Positions 25,365 to 34,536 of a DNA stretch of 64,000 nt are shown here, piece by piece (within the stretch, counting starts at the first letter, position 1; every line of letters starts with the position of its first letter). Made by a program: the position numbers and the translations under genes. The notes below the pieces were generated by a model. The model did no database searches. It was not told the origin of the DNA and was given only the letters and a program-made list of their open reading frames with translations. The stretch is from Akkermansia muciniphila (GTDB taxonomy: Bacteria; Verrucomicrobiota; Verrucomicrobiia; Verrucomicrobiales; Akkermansiaceae): contig CAMDCV010000002.1 of the NCBI GenBank assembly GCA_945890645.1, positions 156,073 through 220,072 on the forward strand, given 5' to 3'.

Positions 25365-26510
25365 ATGTCGTGGTGCATTGAGAGTGCGATTGTCAGAGGC
25401 GAAATTGACAATACTACGCCGGGTCGCACGACTGGGCGCTTGTGGCTGATTCACCAAGCTGAGCCGATTGAGTTAATTCTTGAGGGCGATTGTTGGCGCG
25501 ACCTTGCTGGCACTGTCTTAACTTTCCGCAATCCCCAACCGGATGAGTCACTAGCGGCTCCTGAGTTATCCAATCCGCAAATGGGACTTGTGGGTGATAT
25601 GACAGCTTCACTGAAGCGCAAAGTTTATAAGGATTGTAGCAATCCAGAACAGCAACAAGATTTCACTTGGCTCAATCACCTTTCGCTCGAATGGTTCGAC
25701 CAGGTCAATGGTCGTGTGGTGATTGAAACTCCCCTGTTTGAAATGGCTTTATCCGACTCGCACTGGCAACAAACTGCGGCCGAAGAATTGTCACAGCAAA
25801 AGCGCAATCTTGATGCTATGCGCGACTACGTGTGCACATTCCTGCAGCGGGAAGCCAATCTCGACTTGTGGGCGGATGACAACGTCGATGAATTTACCTG
25901 GGAAAAGCGCTTTCAGGAATCGGATCGTATGACCGAAGTTTATGGGGAAATTTTCGAAAAATACATCGACGATGCCGACGCCCAACAGAAGCAAGCCTAT
26001 GCCATGGGGCTGGATCAGCTTTTTGATGACGCTTCGGAGCTCGCTGATTTAGATTTGAGGGATGATGAGTTAATCAGTGCGCCCGAAGACACGTGGGGTA
26101 AAGATTTTAATTTGGATGAAATTGATGACGATGAATTACACGGTTTCAAAGTTCATCCCCTACAGCGCAAAGCACATGATTTGGCGATGGAAGCCATGGA
26201 TTTCTGCGCTGATGAAATGGACCAGGCAGAAGCACTGGGTAAATTATGCTCTCTCTTGCTTCAAGTCGCTTCTAAGTTAGCGGGTGCTTTAAATTTCAAT
26301 AGCGAGGAATTTGGTCAAGAAACAGGATATATATTGGCCTCCCTCAAGCGTTGTTTGCATTGGCAAAATGATGCCATCGCCTCATGCCACGAATTGCTTC
26401 AGATGTCGGTGACTCGCGATGAAGAACAGGCATTGCTGAAAATCAGAACCGCCATTTTCGAAATTCGAGATCAAATCACAGAGCTTCGTCGAGAATTTAA
26501 GCAAAATTAA
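25365..26510 (+). CDS. Hypothetical acidic protein downstream of the SNF2 helicase
   Basis: A 381-residue soluble protein without a recognised domain. It begins MSWCIESAIVRGEIDNTTPG, which reads as a beta-rich N-terminal domain (about 1-75). The rest looks alpha-helical and very acidic, with runs such as ADLDLRDDELISAPED and NLDEIDDDELHGFKVHP, and a C-terminal coiled-coil-like region EIRDQITELRREFKQN. No signal peptide or membrane helix. A TTG-initiated longer form from 25323 is possible but the ATG at 25365 is better. It follows the helicase on the same strand after 177 bases, so a functional partnership is possible but unproven. Confidence 0.65.
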   Translation: MSWCIESAIVRGEIDNTTPGRTTGRLWLIHQAEPIELILEGDCWRDLAGTVLTFRNPQPDESLAAPELSNPQMGLVGDMTASLKRKVYKDCSNPEQQQDFTWLNHLSLEWFDQVNGRVVIETPLFEMALSDSHWQQTAAEELSQQKRNLDAMRDYVCTFLQREANLDLWADDNVDEFTWEKRFQESDRMTEVYGEIFEKYIDDADAQQKQAYAMGLDQLFDDASELADLDLRDDELISAPEDTWGKDFNLDEIDDDELHGFKVHPLQRKAHDLAMEAMDFCADEMDQAEALGKLCSLLLQVASKLAGALNFNSEEFGQETGYILASLKRCLHWQNDAIASCHELLQMSVTRDEEQALLKIRTAIFEIRDQITELRREFKQN

Positions 26511-26556
26511 CCATTGACGACGTTAGACAGAGGCTTACAATTTTCCTACCGCTATT

Positions 26557-26721
26557 ATGAAAATTCTCATTTCTACACTGTTGTTGTCATTTGCTCTTAG
26601 CTCCTGCAACACCACCATCGGTGTTGCCCGCGATATGCGCCAAGCTGGCGAAGGCTTAGAAAAAGCCGCGCAAGGCAAACAAAGTGGCGCAACGGAAGAT
26701 GTCGGTGCTCCTACCTACTAA
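26557..26721 (+). CDS. Entericidin-like small lipoprotein
   Basis: A 54-codon gene. The N-terminus MKILISTLLLSFALSSCNTT is a lipoprotein signal with lipobox LSSC (Cys17). After it comes GVARDMRQAGEGLEKAAQG, which matches the pattern of entericidin EcnA/EcnB lipoproteins (C-N-T-x-x-G-x-x-x-D-x-x-x-A-G-x-x-I-x-x-A). In enterobacteria EcnB is a stress-induced bacteriolytic lipoprotein and EcnA its antidote; only one copy is seen here. Stop TAA at 26719-26721. Confidence 0.75.
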   Translation: MKILISTLLLSFALSSCNTTIGVARDMRQAGEGLEKAAQGKQSGATEDVGAPTY

Positions 26722-26904
26722 TTTGTCGTTTACGATTTTTTCTTATCTCCTTTCAGTGTAATTGCTGAGAGGAAATTTTTTGGGGGGCGTTTGTCATCGT
26801 GTATCATCAAAATTCACCAAATCGTGTAATTTCCGTAAAACTGACAAACATGCCACTTGCCAACGCGTTTCGTCTGAGTAGCCTGTGTCAGAAAATAATA
26901 CGTC

Positions 26905-27405
26905 ATGCGAACCCTGCTGTTGAATCTGTTATTAATTAGTTCCTTAACTTTGACTCTCACTCAATGTGGCGGAACCTCCGGAGTCAGCAACATGGGCGGA
27001 CCCACCGCAGATGAACGAGCTGCTAAAATTTCAGCGGAACCCAAGGGCGACTTTTATTACGGTCGTCGCTACTACGTTCATAAAACGCGCTTTTGGGGAT
27101 ATCTGCGCAAGCCTGGTCAAGCAGCCCATCATTCCAAGCTAGTGGTGTTCCGCGAGTCGCAAAAACTAAACCCGGACCGCCTTCCGGAAAATGGACCAGC
27201 CGGTCGCAACTATGGCTTTGACAACAATTACGAATATCGTATCTGGGGCAACTACACGGGGCGCACCGTTTACGATGTGAACAGCAATCAGTTTCTGCCC
27301 GAGTTCCTTTTAAAAGACTTTCAACTCGTTGACAAACAGCCCGGCTGGCTTTTCCGGCCTAATGATTCTTATGACCCGAAGCGTATCACGTTAGTCCCCC
27401 GCTAA
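26905..27405 (+). CDS. Hypothetical lipoprotein
   Basis: A 166-residue protein with a lipoprotein signal ending in LTLTQC (Cys21). The mature part is rich in Tyr, Arg and Gly (GDFYYGRRYYVHKTRFWGYL, then EYRIWGNYTGRTVYDVNSN), with no known domain. It lies 17 bases upstream of the next gene on the same strand and is probably cotranscribed with it. Function unknown. Confidence 0.72.
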   Translation: MRTLLLNLLLISSLTLTLTQCGGTSGVSNMGGPTADERAAKISAEPKGDFYYGRRYYVHKTRFWGYLRKPGQAAHHSKLVVFRESQKLNPDRLPENGPAGRNYGFDNNYEYRIWGNYTGRTVYDVNSNQFLPEFLLKDFQLVDKQPGWLFRPNDSYDPKRITLVPR

Positions 27406-27422
27406 CGCTTAGTAACCCCTGC

Positions 27423-28430
27423 ATGAAGAAAAAAAACGTCCATCGCGGTGTGGCCAACATGCCATCCAGTGAGCAAGATTCCAATGCACCCGTATTGGGG
27501 GTAGGAAAGCTTTCGCGGATTCACCGCACATATGAGAAACCAAGTCTTCGACGTCGTTCACGCAGCCGTAACCAATTCAGTTTGTTTCGTTCAGGCCTGC
27601 AATATTTTTTGATCGTCATGGGAGTCGCACTAGTGGCCGGGCTCTCATGGATGATCTACTATCAGAGTAAAAACAAGAATCAATCGGGGAGCACGACGAG
27701 TCTCGCTGAAGACACCTTTCGGATCCCCCACCCGCCTGCCACGGAATGTGAAAACATCGTGAGAAAGTTTTTGGATATATCATCCGTGAACGATTTGAAA
27801 AAAGCAGCTCGGGTCAAGAATTTGGATCACGAGCAAGCCTATCAATTGTTCAATGATTATCGCCAACAACAGGGCGAAATTGATCGTGTGGAATGGGCCG
27901 GCGTTGAGGAAACCAATGGCTTGTCCTTGGAGATGGTAATGGTGACATACAAATCAGGCCGTTCGCGCATCGCATTCCTCATTCCCGATCAATCTCATGA
28001 CTGGCTTGTGGATGTGGAGTCCTACATCGGCTATAACAACCGCCCGTGGGAACAGATTCGTGGCCAAGCAAGCTGCAAAGCCGTTATACGTGTCATCGCC
28101 ACGCCCGATGCGTATTATAACGGCGTATTTTCCGACGATAAAGAATGGAAATGCATCGCTCTCACTACTCCTGATCGTGAGGAACGTCTCTACGGTTACA
28201 TCAAGACGCAATCCGCCACGGAACTCGCCTTTCTTCAAGTCCTGCGATCAAGAAATCCGGCACCAGTGATTCTGGAAATTTCACGCGATGCCGGAATGGA
28301 ACCAGCGCAGTTTGAAATCAAAAAAGTTATCGCTCAAGGTTGGGTCGAAGCAGATGTCGAATTCGAAACTCGCTACCGCAAAGCCTCCTCATCATCCTCG
28401 ATGGAAAACACGGCGGAATCGCCTCAGTAA
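27423..28430 (+). CDS. Hypothetical single-pass membrane protein
   Basis: A 335-residue protein. A basic cytoplasmic N-terminus (about 1-58, SLRRRSRSRNQFSLFRS) is followed by one helix (QYFLIVMGVALVAGLSWMIYY) and a periplasmic domain from about residue 80 to 320 ending in a Ser-rich tail. No recognised domain or catalytic motif. The C-terminal codons overlap the convergent amidase gene by seven bases. Probably cotranscribed with the upstream lipoprotein. Confidence 0.7.
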   Translation: MKKKNVHRGVANMPSSEQDSNAPVLGVGKLSRIHRTYEKPSLRRRSRSRNQFSLFRSGLQYFLIVMGVALVAGLSWMIYYQSKNKNQSGSTTSLAEDTFRIPHPPATECENIVRKFLDISSVNDLKKAARVKNLDHEQAYQLFNDYRQQQGEIDRVEWAGVEETNGLSLEMVMVTYKSGRSRIAFLIPDQSHDWLVDVESYIGYNNRPWEQIRGQASCKAVIRVIATPDAYYNGVFSDDKEWKCIALTTPDREERLYGYIKTQSATELAFLQVLRSRNPAPVILEISRDAGMEPAQFEIKKVIAQGWVEADVEFETRYRKASSSSSMENTAESPQ

Positions 28431-29281
28431 CGCCAGCGCTTGAGAATGTCGGCATAGGTATCGATGCGACGATCGCGGAAGAATGGCCAGATACGACGGA
28501 AATTTTCCACAGCGCTATAGTCGAGGTCATGGTAGAGGATATCCTCTGACGAGATGCTCGCCTTGGCTGTGATTTCTCCATAAGGATTGGCGATGAAAGA
28601 TTGGCCCCAGAATTCTGTGCCGTCGTGCGTCCCACTGCGATTCACGGCGGCCACAAAGCAACCATTCGCGACGGCATGTCCGCGTTGTACGGTTTCCCAC
28701 GCACAATGTTGCGCTTGTCCGAGTTCGGCTTTTTCGGCGGGTAGCCAACCGATCGCTGTGGGATAAATTAGAACCTGGGCGCCCGCTAATGCCATCAATC
28801 GAGCGGCTTCGGGATACCATTGATCCCAGCAAATCAATACACCCAATTTCCCGAATTTTGTGTCCCAAACCGGGTAACCTTGGTCTCCGGGCGTAAAATA
28901 GAATTTCTCCTCGAAGCCCGGATCCTGGGGAATATGATTCTTGCGATACAATCCCATCAGAGTTCCATCAGCATCAAAGATCACCGCAGTGTTGTGATAC
29001 AAGCCAGGGCCGCGATGTTCGAATAAGGATGCTACCAGCACAATCCCCAGTTCTTTGGCGAGTAGCCCGAGTGTATCGGTAATGGAACCCGGTAATGGAT
29101 CCGCCAGATCAAATAACGCAGTGTCCTCCACTGTGCAAAAATAAGGTGTCAAAAACAGCTCTTGCGTGACCACGATCTGTGCACCATTTGCCGCAGCATC
29201 GCAAATCAATTGCGCGTGGTGGGTCAGTGATTCTTGCTTGCTGGAGAATGTCCCAGACTGAAGTAAGGCAATACGTGGCAT
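28424..29281 (-). CDS. N-carbamoylputrescine amidase-like carbon-nitrogen hydrolase
   Basis: A 285-residue nitrilase-superfamily enzyme closest to AguB, which releases putrescine from N-carbamoylputrescine. The catalytic triad is visible as Glu41 (QELFLTPYFC), Lys114 (YRKNHIPQDPGFEEKFYF) and Cys151 (GVLICWDQWYPEAARLM). GDQGYPVWDTKFGKLG and FGQSFI-like WGQSFIANPYGE are typical of the AguB branch. The start at 29281 (MPRIALLQSG) matches the family; an upstream ATG at 29353 adds 24 unrelated residues. No agmatine deiminase gene is adjacent. Confidence 0.88.
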   Translation of the reverse strand: MPRIALLQSGTFSSKQESLTHHAQLICDAAANGAQIVVTQELFLTPYFCTVEDTALFDLADPLPGSITDTLGLLAKELGIVLVASLFEHRGPGLYHNTAVIFDADGTLMGLYRKNHIPQDPGFEEKFYFTPGDQGYPVWDTKFGKLGVLICWDQWYPEAARLMALAGAQVLIYPTAIGWLPAEKAELGQAQHCAWETVQRGHAVANGCFVAAVNRSGTHDGTEFWGQSFIANPYGEITAKASISSEDILYHDLDYSAVENFRRIWPFFRDRRIDTYADILKRWRY

Positions 29282-29388
29282 GGCTGCTTCTAATCGACGC
29301 CACTCCCCTGTGCAATACGGAATCCTCAAAAAAGCACGCAAAATGATTCGCATCTGCGCGTCGTTCGACTTATGTTCCCTGCGCGCCT

Positions 29389-29760
29389 ATGATTACTCTG
29401 ACAAATCGCGCGGCTGAAGAATTAAGCCGCCTGTTGCAGCTACAAATGTCCCCCACTGCGGGACTTCGACTTTCCGTCGAACGCGGTGGTTGTGCTGGAT
29501 TGCAATATGGCATGCGCATCGCCGACGCGACACCGGACGACGTTGTCATTCCGCATGCGACAGGTGCGCGATTACTCGTGGCGGCCGACAGTGTGGACTT
29601 CCTGCGTGGTAGCGAGATCGATTATTCCGACTCTCTTTCCGATGCCGGTTTTAAAATTGCCAATCCCAATGCCGCGCGCTCCTGTGGCTGTGGAACATCT
29701 TTTGAACCAGCCCTTGCGAATTCGGCGGATTTACCTGAAGGGCAGCCCTGCGATTCTTAA
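29389..29760 (+). CDS. HesB/IscA family iron-sulfur cluster assembly protein
   Basis: A 123-residue A-type carrier. The three conserved cysteines are present: Cys35 in VERGGCAGLQYGM, and Cys99 and Cys101 in AARSCGCGTSF. These bind Fe or a 2Fe-2S cluster for delivery to apoproteins. The last 20 residues (EPALANSADLPEGQPCDS) are an extra tail. It is followed after three bases by the next gene. No isc or suf genes are nearby. Confidence 0.92.
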   Translation: MITLTNRAAEELSRLLQLQMSPTAGLRLSVERGGCAGLQYGMRIADATPDDVVIPHATGARLLVAADSVDFLRGSEIDYSDSLSDAGFKIANPNAARSCGCGTSFEPALANSADLPEGQPCDS

Positions 29761-29763
29761 ATC

Positions 29764-30540
29764 ATGCCGCGCTCGAAAATTGCCTCCTTTGCCCGCAAAC
29801 GTCCGCCCTATTTCTGGTGGCTCTTGGCGCACGCGCTGGCGCTATGTTTTTGTGTCTTATCTTGGATGCTAACCAACTATGTGTTTGCGAATCCGGAGCT
29901 GCCGAAAAATTATGCATTGTTGAAAAAAATCGGCCAAGCACCGATGCCTAAAACGATCACGGCACTGGAAGCTCCTCAGGGAGATGCCTTCGCTCCCACA
30001 GATTTGTATCGCAAATACGCGCCTTTTTCGTTGCCGGATAACGCCCAAAAATTGCGGAAAAATAATTACCGCTTGATGCGATCGTATTTGCGCACGTATT
30101 CCGAAACAACCAAACCCACTTACATCGAGGGCAACTACCGGGTTTTACAAATTCGACCACTCACCAAGGATGATATCATCTACCCAGGCTTTGTGATCCG
30201 TGCTCAAGCGTTGGTAAAACCAGACAAAGATCGTGAACCGAGCCCCTACCCCGTGATGATCGAATACATTTTCCCTACCGATCACAAAGCGGCATTTTCC
30301 TGGTTTAAACCCGGGGACCTCATGAAAGTGCAAAAAATTCCCGACTGTGTCGCCATCCTACAACTCGGTCATTTGGGGACAGAGGACGAGCCTATCATCA
30401 ATCTGACGGTCGTGCCGATTGCCTACAGCGAATACAAAATCGGCACAGGCCGAGTTCTGACCATTACGCCACCGGAAAACATCAATCTATTAGGCAAGTT
30501 CCCCCTTTTCCCCTACGCCACAAGCAGCGCTAACCCTTAG
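29764..30540 (+). CDS. Hypothetical membrane-anchored protein
   Basis: A 258-residue protein. A basic N-terminus is followed by one helix (FWWLLAHALALCFCVLSWML, about 18-38). The remaining 210 residues are predicted extracytoplasmic, with Pro- and Tyr-rich beta-like sequence such as YIEGNYRVLQIRPLTKDDII and TVVPIAYSEYKIGTGRVLTI. No known domain. It directly follows the IscA-type gene and is likely cotranscribed. It converges with purU, eight bases apart. Confidence 0.7.
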   Translation: MPRSKIASFARKRPPYFWWLLAHALALCFCVLSWMLTNYVFANPELPKNYALLKKIGQAPMPKTITALEAPQGDAFAPTDLYRKYAPFSLPDNAQKLRKNNYRLMRSYLRTYSETTKPTYIEGNYRVLQIRPLTKDDIIYPGFVIRAQALVKPDKDREPSPYPVMIEYIFPTDHKAAFSWFKPGDLMKVQKIPDCVAILQLGHLGTEDEPIINLTVVPIAYSEYKIGTGRVLTITPPENINLLGKFPLFPYATSSANP

Positions 30541-30548
30541 TGAGGTAA

Positions 30549-31415
30549 TCAGTCGGGAAATACAATCGCGCGGTTGCCATCGATGATCGTGCGATCGTGC
30601 ACATGATAGCGAATCCCTTTGGCGAGAGCCGTTCGTTCACAATTGCGCCCCAAGCGGGCGAGATCCGCGGGACTGTGGAAATGCTGCACACGCTCGACTT
30701 CTTGCTCAATGATGGGACCGGCATCGAGGTCGCTCGTGACGTAGTGGCAGGTCGCACCAATCAATTTTACTCCGCGCTCATACGCTTGACGATAGGGATT
30801 CGCGCCGATAAATGCCGGCAGAAAACTGTGATGGATGTTGATGAGTTTGCCCCGGTATTCCTCGCAGAACCAATCGGGAAGAATCTGCATAAAACGCGCC
30901 AGCACCGCGAGTTCGACCTTTTGACTTTGCAACAGTCCTTGGATATCGCGAAATCCCGCTTCGCGCTTGTCGCCATCCATGTCCACATGATGGAATGCGA
31001 TACCGTATTGTTTCGCAAGATTTTGACAGTGTGTGCGGTTGCCGATGATTGAGGTGATTTCCACGGGCAGTTCGCCCATTTGTGCGCGCCATAAAATTTC
31101 GTTGAGGCAATGGTCCGTTTTGGTCACCAGCACTGCTGTCCGCATTCGATACGGCAAGCGACGGAAATGCCACTCGGCCCGCAGGCTTCGGCCCAAGGTG
31201 CCAAATCCTTCGATGAAATCATGCAGCTCAACGTCGAGAGAACGCGTGTCGATTTCTAGTCGGGCAAAAAATTTGCCGCCCAATGAATCGGAAAATTGAG
31301 CAAATTCCACCAAGTTGCCAGAGTGCCCTGCCACATAACTAGCGATTTTTGCAACAATCCCCGGTTGATCGGGACAGTTGAGTTTCAAAATTAACCCTTC
31401 CACGTGATTTGTCAT
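30549..31415 (-). CDS. purU: Formyltetrahydrofolate deformylase
   Basis: Hydrolyses 10-formyltetrahydrofolate to formate and tetrahydrofolate, balancing one-carbon pools and supplying formate for purine synthesis. An N-terminal ACT domain (LILKLNCPDQPGIVAKIASY) is followed by a formyltransferase fold. Catalytic residues lie in IGNRTHCQNLAKQYGIAFHH (Asn) and INIHHSFLPAFIGANPYRQA (His), with GATCHYVTSDLDAGPIIEQE giving the Asp. Its 288 residues are the normal length. The start at 31415 (MTNHVEGLIL) is consistent with the family. Confidence 0.96.
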   Translation of the reverse strand: MTNHVEGLILKLNCPDQPGIVAKIASYVAGHSGNLVEFAQFSDSLGGKFFARLEIDTRSLDVELHDFIEGFGTLGRSLRAEWHFRRLPYRMRTAVLVTKTDHCLNEILWRAQMGELPVEITSIIGNRTHCQNLAKQYGIAFHHVDMDGDKREAGFRDIQGLLQSQKVELAVLARFMQILPDWFCEEYRGKLINIHHSFLPAFIGANPYRQAYERGVKLIGATCHYVTSDLDAGPIIEQEVERVQHFHSPADLARLGRNCERTALAKGIRYHVHDRTIIDGNRAIVFPD

Positions 31416-31627
31416 AGTTGATGGTAGCTGTCTACCAGCAAAACGATGGCATCAGAGACCGCAAGCACCAAGTCTATTCTACCAGCATGGTGCCAATTTT
31501 TGGCATACTGCGCTCAAATTAGTTCGGAAATGTTAACCATTAATTCTTGACAAGACTGCGCCTATTCTGCTGATGCACCGATTTTTCCCTAGCTTTATCA
31601 GAAAGGCATGCTAGAATTACGCTTGTT

Positions 31628-31930
31628 ATGGCAACCACTACGAAACGCACTCGCTTCTCACGACGCCTCCCTGACCATGTCACCGATGAACTCGTCAGCG
31701 TCCTCATGGAGGACAAAATTTTCCCCTTTAACGACCTGTTCGAAAGAACGTTTGAAAAGCTGAAAATCCGTAACGCTGTGTCTGGCGGTGAGGAAATGCT
31801 CCGTCTTCGCGCCTACGAGAAACTCCAGAACCTCGTCACCCGTGGCTTGGTCGAAAAAATCGGCAAGGAATACAAAGGCAACAAGCGTGTGCGCGAAGCT
31901 CACTCTGATTTCGCTGTTGTCGAAGAATAA
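31628..31930 (+). CDS. Hypothetical small basic protein
   Basis: A 100-residue soluble protein of unknown function, charged and probably helical (FNDLFERTFEKLKIRNAVSG, then RLRAYEKLQNLVTRGLVEKI). The second half reads like a small winged helix, ending YKGNKRVREAHSDFAVVEE. An extended -10 sequence (TGCTAGAAT, 31609-31617) lies 10 bases before the ATG, which would give an almost leaderless mRNA. It is followed by its own terminator, so it is expressed alone; a structured nucleic-acid-binding role is possible but not shown. Confidence 0.7.
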   Translation: MATTTKRTRFSRRLPDHVTDELVSVLMEDKIFPFNDLFERTFEKLKIRNAVSGGEEMLRLRAYEKLQNLVTRGLVEKIGKEYKGNKRVREAHSDFAVVEE

Positions 31931-31950
31931 TCTTCCCTCCGCTCCAATAC

Positions 31951-31985
31951 ACCGCGTTCCGCCTCGTGCAGGACGCGGTTTTTTT
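31951..31985 (+). terminator. Rho-independent terminator
   Basis: Stem ACCGCGT/ACGCGGT with a 15-base loop, followed by a run of seven T. It lies 21 bases after the stop of the small basic protein gene. Confidence 0.8.
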
Positions 31986-32077
31986 ATGGGAGGACAGTGC
32001 GTATCGCCTGTTTTCACCGACGTGATAGCTTCACTTACTCTCGAAAATAGCAAATCAATGGAAGCAAACTACCCGAA

Positions 32078-32740
32078 ATGGAAAAGAAAACAGCAGAACA
32101 GCAGAAACGTCCTCAGAGTAGAGCACGGCGCGCCGTATATGCGGCAGTCGGGTTCATGTTTGTGGCGATTCCTATGGTGCTAATCGGCTTTTTCCTTGCT
32201 ATGAGTGGAGGAGCGCTAGGCATTTTTATGATGTGGTTAGGATACGCTTTGGCTGTCATCGCTGGAGTGATGTTACTGATCGGAGGTATATCTGGAGCAC
32301 GTCGTAAGAAACTTTCCATCGCCGTATGCGTCATGGGCGTTTTGATCTTGGGAATATCTGTCGTTGGTGGCATTGCGCAAATACAGCAACAAATCTGTTA
32401 CCCGATGCAACGACTCGCGGGTGATGCAAGTCCGGGGGATTTTTCCTCTACACGGATTGAGTGCCAGTTGGGCCCCGCCCTCTGCACAATTCTTGATCCC
32501 CACAATCAGATCCGTTTTCGCTACGGCGATACACCCGTTTCTGTGGTGGTTGATGATGGGGTTCGAGTCGTGCGTTTTGTTGACACAGCAATTTCTCTCC
32601 AGTCACTGCACGATAAGATTTCGATTGATCCATATGGAATCAATATCGGCGGCTGGATGGGGGCGTATTCAGCGATGGAGACGCGTACATTTTCCGTGGA
32701 TAAGGACGGTAATTTGCAGCCAGTAAACCAAGGCCAATGA
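32078..32740 (+). CDS. Hypothetical membrane protein
   Basis: A 220-residue protein. Three helices occupy about residues 19-44, 46-70 and 78-100, and the rest is an extracytoplasmic domain with no recognised family (QIRFRYGDTPVSVVVDDGVR). The N-terminus is basic (KRPQSRARRAV). It stands alone between two candidate terminators. Function unknown. Confidence 0.65.
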   Translation: MEKKTAEQQKRPQSRARRAVYAAVGFMFVAIPMVLIGFFLAMSGGALGIFMMWLGYALAVIAGVMLLIGGISGARRKKLSIAVCVMGVLILGISVVGGIAQIQQQICYPMQRLAGDASPGDFSSTRIECQLGPALCTILDPHNQIRFRYGDTPVSVVVDDGVRVVRFVDTAISLQSLHDKISIDPYGINIGGWMGAYSAMETRTFSVDKDGNLQPVNQGQ

Positions 32741-32772
32741 ATTGATGAAAGGTAAATGAAAGCATGAATCCG

Positions 32773-32815
32773 ATTACCATGCCCCAGTGCCAGAAGCATG
32801 GTGATAACGTTTTAG
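32773..32815 (+). terminator. Candidate terminator downstream of the membrane protein gene
   Basis: Ten-base stem ATTACCATGC/GCATGGTGAT (one wobble pair) with a 13-base loop, followed by AACGTTTTAGTTG. The T tract is interrupted, so strength is uncertain. Confidence 0.5.
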
Positions 32816-32841
32816 TTGTTTCCCATAGCAGCTTGGCTACC

Positions 32842-34536
32842 TCATACTTTGAACAATCCCCCACGCTTGCCGCCAATCACTGCTGCTCCGATAATGGCTA
32901 CAGAGAGGAATACCATTGCCCACACTCCTAGAGCGGCGGCAAGTTGCACACCGTTACCGAGGGTGCTGAGTAGGGTGTAAATGGCTTTGGTGATCGGATA
33001 GTGCTCGTTTTGTTGGGCGAGAATGAGGCTGTCGCTGACTTCTAACATCGCGAAGGCGAAGGCTAAAATCGCTCCTGCGGCGAGGTTCGCGCCGATCAGT
33101 GGCAGCGCGATTTTTCGCATGGTGCGGGCAGGAGTTGCCCCCATCGAGCGGGCGGCTTCTTCGAGCACGGGATTGCTTTGTTGCAGGCCAGCCACCGCCG
33201 CACGCACGACGTAAGGTAGTCGACGGAAGGCATATGCGACGATCAACAGCAATGCGGGGTTGCCATCGGCACCAACTAAAAAGGCGAAGGGCTTGCCGGG
33301 TTGCGAGAGCGCGAGGTAGCCAAATGCCATTACCAAGCCAGGCACCGCCAGCGGCAACATCACCAGTGAATCGAGCACCGCCCTACCGCGAATCTTGCTG
33401 CGCACCACCACCCACGCAATAGCGATGCCGAGAATGAGATCGATCACTGTCGCCATCGATGCATAAAACAAGCTGTTCTGGATTGAGGGCACCACGAGTG
33501 AGTTGCCGAGCGCTTCATCGTAGTGACGCATCGTGAATGCCGCAGGCATGAAAGTTTGATACCAATCATCGGACACTGAAAGGAAGATCACGCCCATGTG
33601 TGGAACGGAGGCGAAGAGAAACACCGCGATGAAAACCGCGCTTACCAGCCACGACTTCGCACCGCGCAGGACGACATCGTTGCTGCGACCTTTAGGACGC
33701 GGCGCGGTGCCGAGTGGCGAGCGACCAAGCACCAGCTTCGAGACTGCAAATACCACCGCAGAGATCACCAGCATGATGGCGACAATCGCATAGGGCAAGG
33801 GATTGCCGCCGAGGTCCTTGATGCCGTCATACACTTGCACTGGCGCGACACGGGCATAGTCGAACACCAACGGCACACCCAACTCGGTGAAAGCCCAGAT
33901 AAATACAATCGACGATCCCGCAAACACACCCGGCAGCGCCAGTGGCAAAGTGATTTTCCAAAACCGTCGCCACGGCGTGCAACCGAGATTTTGCGCGGCC
34001 TGCTCCATCGCTGGATCGAGATTCGCCAAAGCGGCGGCAATATTCATATACAAAATCGGATAGAGATGCAAAGCGTTCATCAGCACGATCCCCCAGAAGC
34101 GACCGTTCGCCAGCCAGTCGTGCGGGCTCGATGCCTCCATCCAGCCCCATTGAATCAGCAGGGCATTCAGTGCGCCATCGACGCCTAACATTTCCTTGAC
34201 CCCCACTGCACCGACGAATGGCGGCAATATCAGCGGCACTAGCACCAACACACTCAACCATTTTTTGCCGACGAAATCAAATCGATGCGATAGCAACGCC
34301 AGCGGAAACGCGATCAGCAAAGTCACCGCCGTGCTGACGATGCCCAGCGCAAAAGCATTCCACAAGCCCTCGACATACACCGGGTCTTTGAACACCGCGC
34401 CGATGTACGACAGCGTAAATCCCCCTTCCTTTTTCCAGAATGCCTCGCCCACAATCGTGAACGCCGGATAGAGGAAAAACACCGCAAACAGCAACACAAC
34501 GGCAATCGTAATGCCCACAGCATAACCTTTTCTCAT
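32842..34536 (-). CDS. ABC transporter permease, ferric iron type (fused double permease)
   Basis: A 564-residue protein with two successive six-helix BPD_transp_1 halves, as in FbpB/AfuB-type permeases. The EAA loops that contact the ATPase are visible near EQAAQNLGCTPWRRFWKITL in the first half and EEAARSMGATPARTMRKIAL in the second. The start overlaps the stop of the binding-protein gene by four bases (ATGA), indicating translational coupling. Gene order is ATPase, binding protein, permease. Substrate could be Fe3+ or another oxyanion or phosphonate; sequence alone does not decide. Confidence 0.9.
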   Translation of the reverse strand: MRKGYAVGITIAVVLLFAVFFLYPAFTIVGEAFWKKEGGFTLSYIGAVFKDPVYVEGLWNAFALGIVSTAVTLLIAFPLALLSHRFDFVGKKWLSVLVLVPLILPPFVGAVGVKEMLGVDGALNALLIQWGWMEASSPHDWLANGRFWGIVLMNALHLYPILYMNIAAALANLDPAMEQAAQNLGCTPWRRFWKITLPLALPGVFAGSSIVFIWAFTELGVPLVFDYARVAPVQVYDGIKDLGGNPLPYAIVAIMLVISAVVFAVSKLVLGRSPLGTAPRPKGRSNDVVLRGAKSWLVSAVFIAVFLFASVPHMGVIFLSVSDDWYQTFMPAAFTMRHYDEALGNSLVVPSIQNSLFYASMATVIDLILGIAIAWVVVRSKIRGRAVLDSLVMLPLAVPGLVMAFGYLALSQPGKPFAFLVGADGNPALLLIVAYAFRRLPYVVRAAVAGLQQSNPVLEEAARSMGATPARTMRKIALPLIGANLAAGAILAFAFAMLEVSDSLILAQQNEHYPITKAIYTLLSTLGNGVQLAAALGVWAMVFLSVAIIGAAVIGGKRGGLFKV

